Origin: Planctomycetota bacterium
GTDB lineage: Bacteria; Planctomycetota; UBA1135; GCA-002686595
Direction: 5' to 3'
Length of the DNA: 64,000 nucleotides
Assembly: GCA_020638835.1 (NCBI GenBank)
Contig: JACKHV010000005.1
Span: 124,001 to 188,000 of the forward strand
The position numbers and the translations under genes were made by a program. This document shows, one piece after another, positions 1-7,675 of this stretch (positions within the stretch are counted from its first letter, which is position 1; every line of letters begins with the position of its first letter). The notes under the pieces were generated by a model, which had not been told where the DNA came from, searched no databases, and was given only the letters and a program-made list of their open reading frames with translations.

Positions 1-747
1 CGCGCCCGCGTGCCGCTGCGCTACGCGCCGGCGACGAAGTTCGGTCAATTCTTCCACAACCGCCGCGTCGTGCAACGGCGCTCGGAGTCGACGCAGCCCG
101 AGTACGAGTACAACCTCGACCTCGCGCGTCGCCTGCTCGCCGACTGCGGCGTCACCGGCGACACGTCGTTCACGCGACCCGTGCTGCCGCTGCCCGCCGA
201 GCTCGTCGCGGAACGGCGCGCGGCACTGAACGCGACCTACGACTTCGACCCGTCCGCGCGCCTGGTGATGCTGCACAGCGGCCACGGCGGCTCCGCGAAC
301 AACTTGAGCGTCGAACAGTACGCGCGGCTCGCCTCGGCGTTGCGCTCGCGCGACGGCCACGCCTTCTTGTGCACGGCCGGTCCCGGCGAAGAGGACGCGG
401 CGGAACGTCTCGCAGCCTCGATCGAGGACGCCCGCGCCTGCGTGTACCGCTCGGCGGGCGGACTCGCCGCCTTCGTGCGCACGCTCGCCGCGGGCGACCT
501 GTTCATCGGCGGCTCGACGGGTCCACTGCACCTCGCCGGCGCGCTCGACCTGCGCACGGTCGCCTTCTATCCGCGCCGCCGCACGAGCTCGCCGCTGCGC
601 TGGCAGCCGTTGAACCGCGACGAGCGACGGCTCGCGTACGCGCCGCCGGAACCCTTCGACGAGCGCGACCTCTCCGGCATCGATCTCGACGCGGTCGCGC
701 GCGAAGTCAGCGCGCGCTTCCTGGACGCAGCGGAACGACCCGCGTGA
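1..747 (+). CDS. Glycosyltransferase family 9 (heptosyltransferase-like), 5' end outside window
   Basis: The reading frame is open from base 1, so the gene starts before the window; a GTG at 10 is only an internal codon. About 248 residues of the C-terminal half are present. The segment DLFIGGSTGPLHLAGAL is the GT9 signature of ADP-heptose:LPS heptosyltransferases, followed by a conserved VAFYP strand. Family knowledge: these cytoplasmic or membrane-associated enzymes transfer heptose or related sugars to lipid A-core, or build other surface glycans. The next genes are a methyltransferase and further glycosyltransferases, so a surface-polysaccharide role is likely. The exact sugar cannot be told. 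Confidence 0.8.
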   Translation, partial: RARVPLRYAPATKFGQFFHNRRVVQRRSESTQPEYEYNLDLARRLLADCGVTGDTSFTRPVLPLPAELVAERRAALNATYDFDPSARLVMLHSGHGGSANNLSVEQYARLASALRSRDGHAFLCTAGPGEEDAAERLAASIEDARACVYRSAGGLAAFVRTLAAGDLFIGGSTGPLHLAGALDLRTVAFYPRRRTSSPLRWQPLNRDERRLAYAPPEPFDERDLSGIDLDAVAREVSARFLDAAERPA

Positions 748-805
748 GGCGCCGGCGGCCGCCCGTGCTTGCGCGCCGCGCGGAGCCACGGCAAGCTCGA
801 CCGAC

Positions 806-1387
806 ATGAGCCTCTCGAACCTCTTCCAGCGGGCGCTCGGCCGATCCGAGCGCAAGCCCGAGTTCCGCATCCCCTCCGTGCCGGAGGACCCGGAGCAGCA
901 CCCCGAGCGGCTCGCCGTGCTGCCCTACTGCAGCGCGGGCAAGGGCATCGACGTCGGATGCGGTCACCGCAAATCGTCGCCGCAGTGCATCGGCGTCGAC
1001 CTGATCGCCGGCGGCGAGAAGGGTGAACACGGCGTCGTGATGAACCAGGTCAGCGTCGCCGACGTGCAGGCCTCGGGCGACGACCTGCACATGTTCGCGG
1101 ACGGCGAGCTCGACTTCGTCGTCGCGCGCCACAACCTCGAGCACTACGTCGACGTGCTGAAGACGCTCCACGAGTGGAAGCGCGTGCTGAAGCCCGGCGG
1201 CAAGCTCGCCGTCGTGTTGCCCGACGACCGCCACGTCGACACGATCGCGCTCGACCCGACGCACAAGCACGTCTTCACGCCGGACAGCTTCCGCCGCTAC
1301 ATGGAAGGCGTCGGCGGCTTCCGCGAGCTCGAGGTGCGCGACGCCGTCGAGCACTGGTCGTTCCTCGCGGCCTTCGAGAAGCTCTAG
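806..1387 (+). CDS. Class I SAM-dependent methyltransferase, 193 aa
   Basis: A small methyltransferase-11 type protein. The SAM-binding motif I reads GIDVGCGH near residue 52, followed by an acidic strand end (GVDLI). The post-I region has the typical ARHNLEHYVD, then RVLKPGGKLAVVLPDD. The substrate is not evident; proteins of this shape are common in polysaccharide clusters, and the neighbours are glycosyltransferases. It lies 58 bp after the GT9 gene on the same strand, perhaps co-transcribed. It ends 14 bp from the convergent gene at 1402, with no room for a large terminator. Confidence 0.8.
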   Translation: MSLSNLFQRALGRSERKPEFRIPSVPEDPEQHPERLAVLPYCSAGKGIDVGCGHRKSSPQCIGVDLIAGGEKGEHGVVMNQVSVADVQASGDDLHMFADGELDFVVARHNLEHYVDVLKTLHEWKRVLKPGGKLAVVLPDDRHVDTIALDPTHKHVFTPDSFRRYMEGVGGFRELEVRDAVEHWSFLAAFEKL

Positions 1388-1401
1388 CCGACGCGCCGGC
1401 C

Positions 1402-2340
1402 TCAGGTGGCGAGGCTCGCCAGCCAGCGGTCGGCGACGGCTTCGCAAGCGTGTTCGCGCGCCCACTCGAGCGCGCCCTGCGCGATGCGGGCGTAGGCCTG
1501 CGGATCCGCTTCGAGCTCGAGCGTGCGCCGGTCGAGTTCCTCGGCCGTCGTGAAGTCGACGCAGTTCACGCCGTCGACGAGCCCGAAGGGCGCGCAGGCC
1601 TTCGGCTTCTCCGAGAGGCGCCAGAAGCACGGCACGCAGCCGTTCGAGGCGACCTCGTAGTGGCGCATGCAGTCCCAGCCGGCCTTCTTCATCGTCAAGC
1701 CGAAGAGCGACGACTGCAGGTCACGGCGGTAGGCGTCCTCGGTGTCGAAGGCGTACTTGCGCTCGCAGTGCTGCGCGATCCACGGGACGCGATAGGCCTC
1801 GTCGCACTGCACGTGCGTCGCGAAGCGGCGCGGTTTCTCCCGAGGCACGCGCAGGACGAGCTTCTCCGACGGGATCGAGAACGAGATCGGCCGCGTCAAG
1901 GTCGCGGTGCGGCGCGTGCGCTCGCGCTTGTAGTACTTGCCGTGCACGACCGCCGGCACGAGCAGCCGCATCTTGTCCTCGCCGTCCAGGAAGACGGCCG
2001 TGGGACGGTCGGTGAAGCGGGCGAGCCCGCGGCGACTGTTCCAGGCGGCGAACTCCGTGCGCTGGCGGCGGATCGACGCGAAGACGAGCAGGTCGAAGCC
2101 GTGCGCCGCCGCGTGGATCGTCGCATCCGCCGGCGGGCGATCGATCGCGATGTCGGGCAGCAGCTTCCACATCGTGAAGCCGCGCCCGTAGAGCTCCGAC
2201 GTCGGCTTCGCGCAGTTCTCGTACATCACGTCCTTGCGCGGCCAGTCGACCAGGTCGGCGCCGAGGCGCTTGCGCAAGCCGTAGAGCAGGCCGTCCTGGA
2301 GGTAGTCCTCCCCCGGCGTGGTCAGATAGAGCACGCGCAC
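1402..2340 (-). CDS. Putative glycosyltransferase (CgeB/GT1-like C-terminus), 312 aa
   Basis: The start is a GTG only 3 bp after the stop of the upstream methyltransferase gene, indicating one operon. The N-terminus (MRVLYLTTPG) is a Rossmann-like first strand. The C-terminal third has MRHYEVASNGCVPCFW, resembling the donor-binding segment of CgeB-like and GT4-like glycosyltransferases, followed by ...LELEADPQAYARIAQGALEWA, the usual helix after it. The middle is poorly conserved and I do not recognise a precise family. Context (two methyltransferases, GT2, GT9) supports a glycan role. Exostosin-like or another GT-B fold protein is an alternative. Confidence 0.55.
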   Translation of the reverse strand: MRVLYLTTPGEDYLQDGLLYGLRKRLGADLVDWPRKDVMYENCAKPTSELYGRGFTMWKLLPDIAIDRPPADATIHAAAHGFDLLVFASIRRQRTEFAAWNSRRGLARFTDRPTAVFLDGEDKMRLLVPAVVHGKYYKRERTRRTATLTRPISFSIPSEKLVLRVPREKPRRFATHVQCDEAYRVPWIAQHCERKYAFDTEDAYRRDLQSSLFGLTMKKAGWDCMRHYEVASNGCVPCFWRLSEKPKACAPFGLVDGVNCVDFTTAEELDRRTLELEADPQAYARIAQGALEWAREHACEAVADRWLASLAT

Positions 2341-2343
2341 GCG

Positions 2344-3009
2344 TCAGCTCCGCGGCTTGGCCCGCCAACCGAACTGCGGCGAGCGCATGTCGTCGGTCGC
2401 GCCAAGGGTCAGCAGCGCGAGTGCGCGCAGCCACGGGCGGCGGCGCGTGTTCAGCGCGCGACGTTCCAGCACCTCGCAGCCGAGGCGGTCCCACATGCGC
2501 GCGACCGACTTCGGCGTGAAGAAGCGCAGGTGCGTGCGGTCGAGGACGCCGTGGTCGACGTACTCGAACTCGCCCTTGAAGAGCAGGTCGCGCAGCACCT
2601 TGTAGTAGCGCAGGTTCGGGATCGACGCGATGAAGCCGCCGCCGGGCGCGAGCTTCGGCAGGAGCGCGCGAAGCGTGGACTCGGGGTCGACCAGGTGTTC
2701 GAGCACGTCGTTGAACACGATCTGGTCGAAGTGGCCGTCGGGCAGGTGGTCGAGCGCTCCTTCGATGCTCGAGCAGAGCACGCGGTCCAGCTCGGCCTCG
2801 GCACGCGACGCCGCCGCCTCGGACGGTTCGATCCCCCAGACCTCGGCGTCCTGGCGCGCCTTGATCGCCGCGCCGAAGGTGCCGGCGCCGCAGCCGACCT
2901 CCAGCACGCGCCGTGCGTCCGGCGGCACGAGCGCCTGCATCTCGAGGCGTTCCTGGCGGTAGTAGCTGTCGTCCGTGATCGCTTCCATCGGGGCGGCAGA
3001 GCTTGTCAT
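2344..3009 (-). CDS. Class I SAM-dependent methyltransferase, 221 aa
   Basis: Motif I is VLEVGCGAGTFG near residue 36, with the acidic residue at the end of strand 2 in GIEPSEAA. FNDVLEHLVDPE and PGGGFIASIPNLRYY give motifs II/III. The C-terminal DHGVLDRTHLRFFTPKS is typical of methyltransferase-23/ubiG-like enzymes found in O-antigen and capsule clusters. It sits 13 bp after the GT2 gene and 3 bp before the next glycosyltransferase, so it is probably translated from one operon headed by the sirtuin. A second ATG at residue 8 is an alternative start. The acceptor is unknown. Confidence 0.85.
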   Translation of the reverse strand: MTSSAAPMEAITDDSYYRQERLEMQALVPPDARRVLEVGCGAGTFGAAIKARQDAEVWGIEPSEAAASRAEAELDRVLCSSIEGALDHLPDGHFDQIVFNDVLEHLVDPESTLRALLPKLAPGGGFIASIPNLRYYKVLRDLLFKGEFEYVDHGVLDRTHLRFFTPKSVARMWDRLGCEVLERRALNTRRRPWLRALALLTLGATDDMRSPQFGWRAKPRS

Positions 3010-3022
3010 GCGGGCGGGCCCG

Positions 3023-3991
3023 TCACCAGGCCCGTTCCAGTTCCTCGAAGATCTCGCGGTCGGTGCGCACCATCGCGCGGCGCTCGGCCCGACGACCCGC
3101 GAGCGCCTTGGGCAGTCGCGGCAGCGCGCGGAAGAAGCCGTTGTAGAAGAGCTTGTCGAGCAGCAGCCAGCCGAACAGCGCGCGCGGGATCACGCGCACG
3201 AGGTGCTCGCCCCACAGCATCCGACGGTCGTGGATGTTCTTCCAGGTGAACAGGAAGCGCCCGCGGTGGTTCATTCCGACGTAGCGCGACGAGGTCTGCG
3301 TGCGCTCGATGTCGGAGTGTTCGCGTTGGTGGTGCACGCGCGAGCGGTGGTCGACGAGCACGCGCCAGCCGCGCTTCCACGCGCGGTACGACAGGTCGAC
3401 GTCCTCCCAGTAGAACGGCGCGTAGAGCGGGTCGAAGCCGCCGAGCTCGAGGAAGCGGTCGCGGCGGTAGAGTACGTGCGCGCCCGAGGCGAAGAAGGTC
3501 GGTTGCACCGATCCCGTCGCGGGCGGCTCGTGGTTCACTTCCCAGCGCAAGTGACCGCGCTTGAAGCGCGTGCGACGCGCGGCGTCCTCGACGGTCTTCC
3601 CGTCGGAGCCGACCGAGACGGACGCGACAGCGAATACGGCGGGATCCGTGAAGTGCTCGAGCAGCGGCTCGAGGAAGCCCTCGCGCACTTCGACGTCCGC
3701 GTTGAGCAAGTAGACGTAGTCGTAGCCTTCCGCGCGCCGCACCGCGTCGTTGCAGTTCTCGCCGAAGCCGCCGTTCGCCGCGCGTTCCTCGAGCCGTAGC
3801 TCGTGGAAGTGCTCGCGGAGCCGCGCGACCGTGTCGTCGGGAGAGGTGTCGTCGGACACCAGCACGCCGAAGCCGACGCGCAGCGACTCGCGCACCAGGC
3901 CGGGCAGGTTGCGCTCGAGGTTCTTCCACGAGCAGTAGGACGGCACGACCACGCAGACGCGCGACGGCGAGATCTCGGGTTGTCGCGTCAT
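3023..3991 (-). CDS. Glycosyltransferase family 2, 322 aa
   Basis: GT-A fold transferase with CVVVPSYCSW at the N-terminus, LVSDDTSPD (nucleotide site), RAANGGFGENCNDAV, and YLLNADVEV carrying the DxD-type metal site. A later FYWEDVDLSYRAWKRGW motif is typical of rhamnosyltransferase-like GT2 enzymes (ED...R/W). The frame is open upstream to 4252 but that extension overlaps the sirtuin gene and is low-complexity Arg/Ser, so the ATG at 3991 is chosen. A hydrophobic C-terminal stretch (RALFGWLLLDKLFY) may bind the membrane. Operon with the sirtuin 13 bp upstream and a methyltransferase downstream. Confidence 0.85.
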   Translation of the reverse strand: MTRQPEISPSRVCVVVPSYCSWKNLERNLPGLVRESLRVGFGVLVSDDTSPDDTVARLREHFHELRLEERAANGGFGENCNDAVRRAEGYDYVYLLNADVEVREGFLEPLLEHFTDPAVFAVASVSVGSDGKTVEDAARRTRFKRGHLRWEVNHEPPATGSVQPTFFASGAHVLYRRDRFLELGGFDPLYAPFYWEDVDLSYRAWKRGWRVLVDHRSRVHHQREHSDIERTQTSSRYVGMNHRGRFLFTWKNIHDRRMLWGEHLVRVIPRALFGWLLLDKLFYNGFFRALPRLPKALAGRRAERRAMVRTDREIFEELERAW

Positions 3992-4004
3992 CGGGGCCGC
4001 CAGC

Positions 4005-4730
4005 TTAGTCGGCCAGCCAGCGCTCGACGAGCGCGGGGACGACGTCCGCGGCCCGGCCGGGGTGGAAGCGGTCGCGCGGGTGGAGGTTCTCGGGAGGGTC
4101 CAGGCTGTTGACCCAGGTCTCCGCCCCCAGCGAGCGCGCCGCCGACAGCAGGCCGGCCGCCGGATAGACGAGTCCGCTCGTGCCGATCGACAGGAAGTGC
4201 GTCGCGCCGTGCAGCGCCGCGTCGATCTCGTCGAGGCAGCGCGGCAGCTCACCGAACCAGACGACGTCGGGTCGCAGCGCTTCCTGACCGCAGGCGCCGC
4301 AGGGGACGAAGCGGTCGGGGTCGAGGCTCTGTGTGTCGAGGATCACGTTCCCACACAGCTCGCAGGCGAGGTGCGAGAGGCTGCCGTGCATCGACAGCAC
4401 CGTCGAGCCCGCGCGTTCGTGCAGGTCGTCGACGTTCTGGCTGATCAAGGTGAAGCCCTCGCCGCGCGCGGCACACTCGCGCTCGAGCCGCGCGAGCGCC
4501 AGGTGCGCGGCGTTCGGCTCGACCTCCTGCAGGGCCGCGCGGCGCAGCTGGTAGAAGCGCCACACGGTGCGCGGATCGCGCGCCCACGCCTCGGGCGTCG
4601 CGACCTCCTCGACGCGGTGGCCCTCCCACAGACCGCCGGCGTCGCGGAAGGTCGGCACGCCCGAGTCCGCGGAGACTCCCGCGCCCGTCAGCACGACCAG
4701 GGAACGCTGCGCACCGCGCGTGGACCGCAT
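4005..4730 (-). CDS. cobB: NAD-dependent protein deacylase, sirtuin (CobB/Sir2)
   Basis: A 241-aa sirtuin with GAGVSADSG at 16-24 (NAD binding), FRDAGGLW, QNVDDLHERAG, and catalytic His in MHGS at about 115. Four zinc cysteines form two CxxC pairs at about 123/126 and 144/147. Tyr60 and Arg63 in FYQLRR reproduce the YxxR pair of class III sirtuins (SIRT5, E. coli CobB), which favours succinyl/malonyl as well as acetyl removal. Known family reaction: acyl-lysine + NAD+ to lysine + nicotinamide + O-acyl-ADP-ribose, in the cytoplasm. It is the first gene of a minus-strand run with glycosyltransferases and a methyltransferase; the association may be only transcriptional. Confidence 0.92.
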   Translation of the reverse strand: MRSTRGAQRSLVVLTGAGVSADSGVPTFRDAGGLWEGHRVEEVATPEAWARDPRTVWRFYQLRRAALQEVEPNAAHLALARLERECAARGEGFTLISQNVDDLHERAGSTVLSMHGSLSHLACELCGNVILDTQSLDPDRFVPCGACGQEALRPDVVWFGELPRCLDEIDAALHGATHFLSIGTSGLVYPAAGLLSAARSLGAETWVNSLDPPENLHPRDRFHPGRAADVVPALVERWLAD

Positions 4731-4856
4731 GACGTGAGGTTAGCGATCCGCCGCCGGAGGGGGGAATCCGCCGCGGAATCGCAGACCTTCCGTAAACACG
4801 CGACAAGCCCGACGCGCGACGGCAGAATGTTCGGCCCACGAACCCCGGAGACCTCC

Positions 4857-5387
4857 ATGAACGTCGTCAAGTTCTGCCTGCTGCCCGTCGTCGTCCTGTT
4901 CACGCTCGCCATCCTCGGCGGCTAATTCTGGGCCAACTCGCTGCCCGCCGAGTGGGAAGTGACCCGCGAGGAAACGCTGTCCGCGACGCCCGCGCAGATC
5001 CACCCGCTGGTCGCGGACCTGCAGCGCTGGGAGGACTGGGGCATCTGGTACGAGCGCGAGCCCGACATGCAGATCGAGTACTCGGGCGCCCCGGGCGTCG
5101 GTCAGGTCTCCGAGTGGCTCGGCAAGGACGGCAAGGGCAAGAACGAAATCATCGCCAGCGACCCTGCCGTGGGCGTCACGACGCGCACCAGCTTCGAGGG
5201 CTTCTCGCCTTTCGAGAGCGAGATCACTTACACGCCGCAGGGCGACAAGACGCTCGTGCGCTGGCACGCGCACGGCACGGCGCAGAACGTGACGGAGAAG
5301 ATCTTCGGCTCCATCGCCGACGAAGCGATGGGCCCCGACTTCGAGCAGAACCTGCTGCGCCTCGGTCAGAAGGCCGCGGCGAAGTAG
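4857..5387 (+). pseudogene. SRPBCC-family protein with in-frame stop after its membrane anchor
   Basis: An ATG at 4857 opens a typical N-terminal hydrophobic helix (MNVVKFCLLPVVVLFTLAILGG), then TAA at 4923-4925 interrupts it. The same frame continues without break as FWANSLPAEWEV and then a full SRPBCC/polyketide-cyclase domain (ETLSATPAQIHPLVADLQ, RWEDWG, FEGFSPFESEITYTP). In this family a membrane anchor followed by L-P-x-E-x-E-V leading into the START-like domain is normal, so the two pieces look like one gene with a nonsense change. A GTG at 4959 could restart translation to give a 142-aa soluble domain. No function is known; SRPBCC proteins bind hydrophobic ligands. A sequencing error is possible. 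Confidence 0.7.
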
Positions 5388-5451
5388 CGGCAGCGCGCCG
5401 ACGAACGACCGTCGAGAGAACCGGGGCGCCCGCCGCGTCCCGGCTCGGTCG

Positions 5452-6000
5452 TCACTTCCGGCTGCGCACGTACTCGAGCGCCTTCGCCTCGTACTCCGGC
5501 GTGCGCATGCCGATCGTGGCGGCCTCGGCGCGCGCTTCGTCGAGCGGCAAGCCGTCGTCGAGCGCGCGGTAGGCGAGCCAGATCGCTCCCACGCGGTTCG
5601 CCGACGCGCAGTGGAAGAGCAGCGGGCGCTCGGCCGTCGCGAGCACGTCACGCAGCTCGTCGAAGATCGCGTCGTTCAGCTCGGCGGGGCCGTTCCACGG
5701 CACGTAGACGTAGCGCATGCCGAGTCCTTCGACGATCGCGCGCTCGTCCAGCTCGGGCGTCTCCGCGTCGTGACGGATGTCGAGCACGGTGCGCACGCCG
5801 CGCTCCTGGAAGAGAGCGAGGTCCGCCGCGCTGGGTTGCGCCGCGAACCAGACGTCGCCGTAGCGGTGCAGATTGCGGACCGTACCCAGCTCCTCGGCGT
5901 GCAGCGGTTCGCTCGCCGGCGCGGAGACCATGTCGGAGTGCTCCGAGCTGTTGCAGGCGACGAGCGGCAGCAGACAGAGAATCGCGAGTCGAAGGTGCAT
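5452..6000 (-). CDS. Phosphatase-like lipoprotein (DSP/BLH-type, DUF442-like), 182 aa
   Basis: The start at 6000 gives a lipoprotein signal (LCLLPLVAC, lipobox cysteine at about residue 16). The mature domain has VRNLHRYGDVWFAAQPSAADL, then VRTVLDIRHDAETPE, and the phosphate loop LLFHCASANRVGAIW. That loop is Cys-x4-Arg, as in the fused DSP-PTPase/BLH-like families rather than the classical Cys-x5-Arg of tyrosine phosphatases. It should be an exported, membrane-tethered hydrolase with Cys nucleophile; the substrate is unknown. It is convergent with the SRPBCC gene; an imperfect hairpin (ACGACCG...CGGTCGT) lies between them at about 5404-5449. Confidence 0.75.
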   Translation of the reverse strand: MHLRLAILCLLPLVACNSSEHSDMVSAPASEPLHAEELGTVRNLHRYGDVWFAAQPSAADLALFQERGVRTVLDIRHDAETPELDERAIVEGLGMRYVYVPWNGPAELNDAIFDELRDVLATAERPLLFHCASANRVGAIWLAYRALDDGLPLDEARAEAATIGMRTPEYEAKALEYVRSRK

Positions 6001-6129
6001 GGTCGTTCTCGGGGGGATCCGGGGTCGGGGAGGCGGCGCGGCGCCGCGCGCGAGTCTGCGCTCCGGCCGCGCGAGTTGCAAAGCGTCGCGCGGCTCCGAA
6101 GCGCAAGGCGCTATCCTCGCCGCCGCGCC

Positions 6130-6846
6130 ATGTCCTCCGACGACCTCATCCGACGCGCGCTGCGCGCCGTCCCGGACCGCCCGCGCTGGATCGAGGCGCG
6201 CGCGATCCTGCTGTCCGGCTGCTGCTCGGTGTTCGAGTCGCAGGGAGGATTCGCGATCCGCAACGACGCGTCGGGCGGCGGCCTGGTCGCGCTCGTCGGA
6301 CGACCTGCCCCCGAGAGGATCGCGCGGGCGCTGTCCGACCGCCCCGAGCGCGAGCTGCTCTGCGCCGCCGAGGACGACGATTGGCTCGCGGAGCACTTCC
6401 CGAGCTGGACGCGCCGGCGCGCCGTGCTGCACGAGCTCGCGGACGCGGCGCGGCTCGTCCCCGCGAGCGAAGGCGTGCGCGTCCTGCGCGAGGAAGACGA
6501 GCTCGCACACGTCCTCGAAGACCTGCGCGAGGAACTCGAAGAGGCCCGCGCCGCTCGCACGGTGCACGCCGTGTTCACGGACGATCGCGCCGTCTGCTTC
6601 GCCTACGCGTTCTGGCGCACCGAGCGCTGGTTCGACCTCTCGATCGACACGCTGCCGGACTACCGCCGGCGCGGGCTCGCCAAGCTCGCGGCGAGCGCGT
6701 TGATCCGCGCGGAGGCCCGCGACGGTCGCCGGCCGGTCTGGGGTGCGCTCCTGGAGAACGAGGCGTCGCTGCGGCTCGCCCGCGCGCTCGGCTTCGTCGC
6801 CGTGGACGAGATCGTGATCGCGACGCGCGACCGAGCAGCGCGCTAG
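6130..6846 (+). CDS. GNAT family N-acetyltransferase (two-domain, GNAT_acetyltr_2-like), 238 aa
   Basis: The C-terminal half is a GNAT domain: AVCFAYAFWRTERWFDLSIDTLPDYRRRGLAKLAASALI contains the acetyl-CoA pyrophosphate loop RRRGLA, followed by NEASLRLARALGFV. The N-terminal about 120 residues form a separate domain like that of Gcn5-like enzymes in the PF12746 group. ATG at 6130 is chosen because the upstream in-frame extension overlaps the antisense lipoprotein gene. The stop overlaps the stop of the next, convergent GNAT gene by 4 bp. Acceptor unknown. Confidence 0.8.
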   Translation: MSSDDLIRRALRAVPDRPRWIEARAILLSGCCSVFESQGGFAIRNDASGGGLVALVGRPAPERIARALSDRPERELLCAAEDDDWLAEHFPSWTRRRAVLHELADAARLVPASEGVRVLREEDELAHVLEDLREELEEARAARTVHAVFTDDRAVCFAYAFWRTERWFDLSIDTLPDYRRRGLAKLAASALIRAEARDGRRPVWGALLENEASLRLARALGFVAVDEIVIATRDRAAR

Positions 6847-7307
6847 GAGCGGCGCTCGAGCAGCTCCCACTCGCGCACGAAGCCCCAGCGCTCGCCCATC
6901 GAGATGCGCGCGTCGTCGTTGTGCGGAGCGCGCGCCGCGAGGCGGGAGTGACCGCGGCCGCCGAGCACTTCCTGCGCGCGCTCGACGAGCGCCGAAGCCA
7001 GCCCGCGGTGGCGGTGTCGCGGGTCGACGGACAGCAACAGGATCATCGGGATGCGCTCGATACCGAGCGGGTCGTCGAAGCCGCCGACGAGGATCACGCC
7101 GAGGTCGGCCGCGCCCTCCGCCGTCTCGGCGACGAGCAGCAGACTCAGCGGGTCGGCGAGGTGCGCGTCGAGCCAGCGCCCGGCCCAGCCGGCGGGCGGC
7201 GGAGCGCCCTCGTGGATCTCCGTCGACTCGCGCGCGGCGGCGTCGAGTCGTGCTTCGAGCGGGCGGGCCGCCTCGCGGTCTCCGATCGTCCTGAGTCGTG
7301 CGTCCAT
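6843..7307 (-). CDS. GNAT family N-acetyltransferase, 154 aa
   Basis: A single GNAT domain: MILLLSVDPRHRHRGLASALVERA carries the acetyl-CoA loop (RHRHRGLA), and ISMGERWGFVREWE is the usual last strand. The ATG at 7307 gives the standard length of about 150 residues; the open frame further upstream is low-complexity. It is convergent with, and overlaps by 4 bp, the other GNAT gene, and is divergent from tig across a 368-bp gap. The two GNATs are not close paralogs (one has an extra N-terminal domain). Substrate unknown. Confidence 0.78.
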   Translation of the reverse strand: MDARLRTIGDREAARPLEARLDAAARESTEIHEGAPPPAGWAGRWLDAHLADPLSLLLVAETAEGAADLGVILVGGFDDPLGIERIPMILLLSVDPRHRHRGLASALVERAQEVLGGRGHSRLAARAPHNDDARISMGERWGFVREWELLERRS

Positions 7308-7675
7308 GGCGGCATTGTGGACCCTCGCGGGTCGCCTCGCACCCCTCGCGCGGCTCGATCCGCGACCCCCGCGCCGCGCCGCTCCCGGCACCCGGAACGA
7401 TCTTCCGCCCGCCGCTCCTAGGGGCCGCCCGAGGAGAAGGCATTTCACGCGAGCTTGGGCCCTTTCCTGCCGATGGAAAGGGTCCGAAGGGTGCGCTGCG
7501 CGTGGTGGCACCCACCCCCTGGGGCTGCTAGAGTCCCCGGTTCGCTCGGGACCTCCCAAGTCCGGAAGGCTCCCGGGCGCGAACCGCGGGCGCGCGCCGT
7601 CCGCCCACTCCCGTCAGCAACCCCATCGAACAGCGGCTCGGCCGGTGAAACCAGGCGCCGAGCGGAGATTCCAAA
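7308..7675. promoter_or_regulatory. Divergent intergenic region upstream of tig, with one strong hairpin
   Basis: The 368 bp between the GNAT gene and tig hold no credible gene. At 7457-7467 and 7475-7485 there is an 11-bp inverted repeat (GGGCCCTTTCC / GGAAAGGGTCC, one mismatch) around a 7-base loop. No T-run follows, so it is more likely a leader hairpin or operator than a terminator. A good ribosome site (GGAG) lies about 10 bases before the GTG start of tig. No clear -35/-10 pair is visible. Confidence 0.4.

Noticed and set aside
3992..4252. N-terminal extension of the GT2 gene to 4252
   Set aside because: It overlaps the sirtuin coding sequence and is Ser/Arg/Thr-rich, unlike any GT2; the ATG at 3991 begins the first conserved strand.
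4923..4925. Recoding (selenocysteine or pyrrolysine) at the SRPBCC stop
   Set aside because: The codon is TAA, not TGA or TAG, and no SECIS-like hairpin follows.
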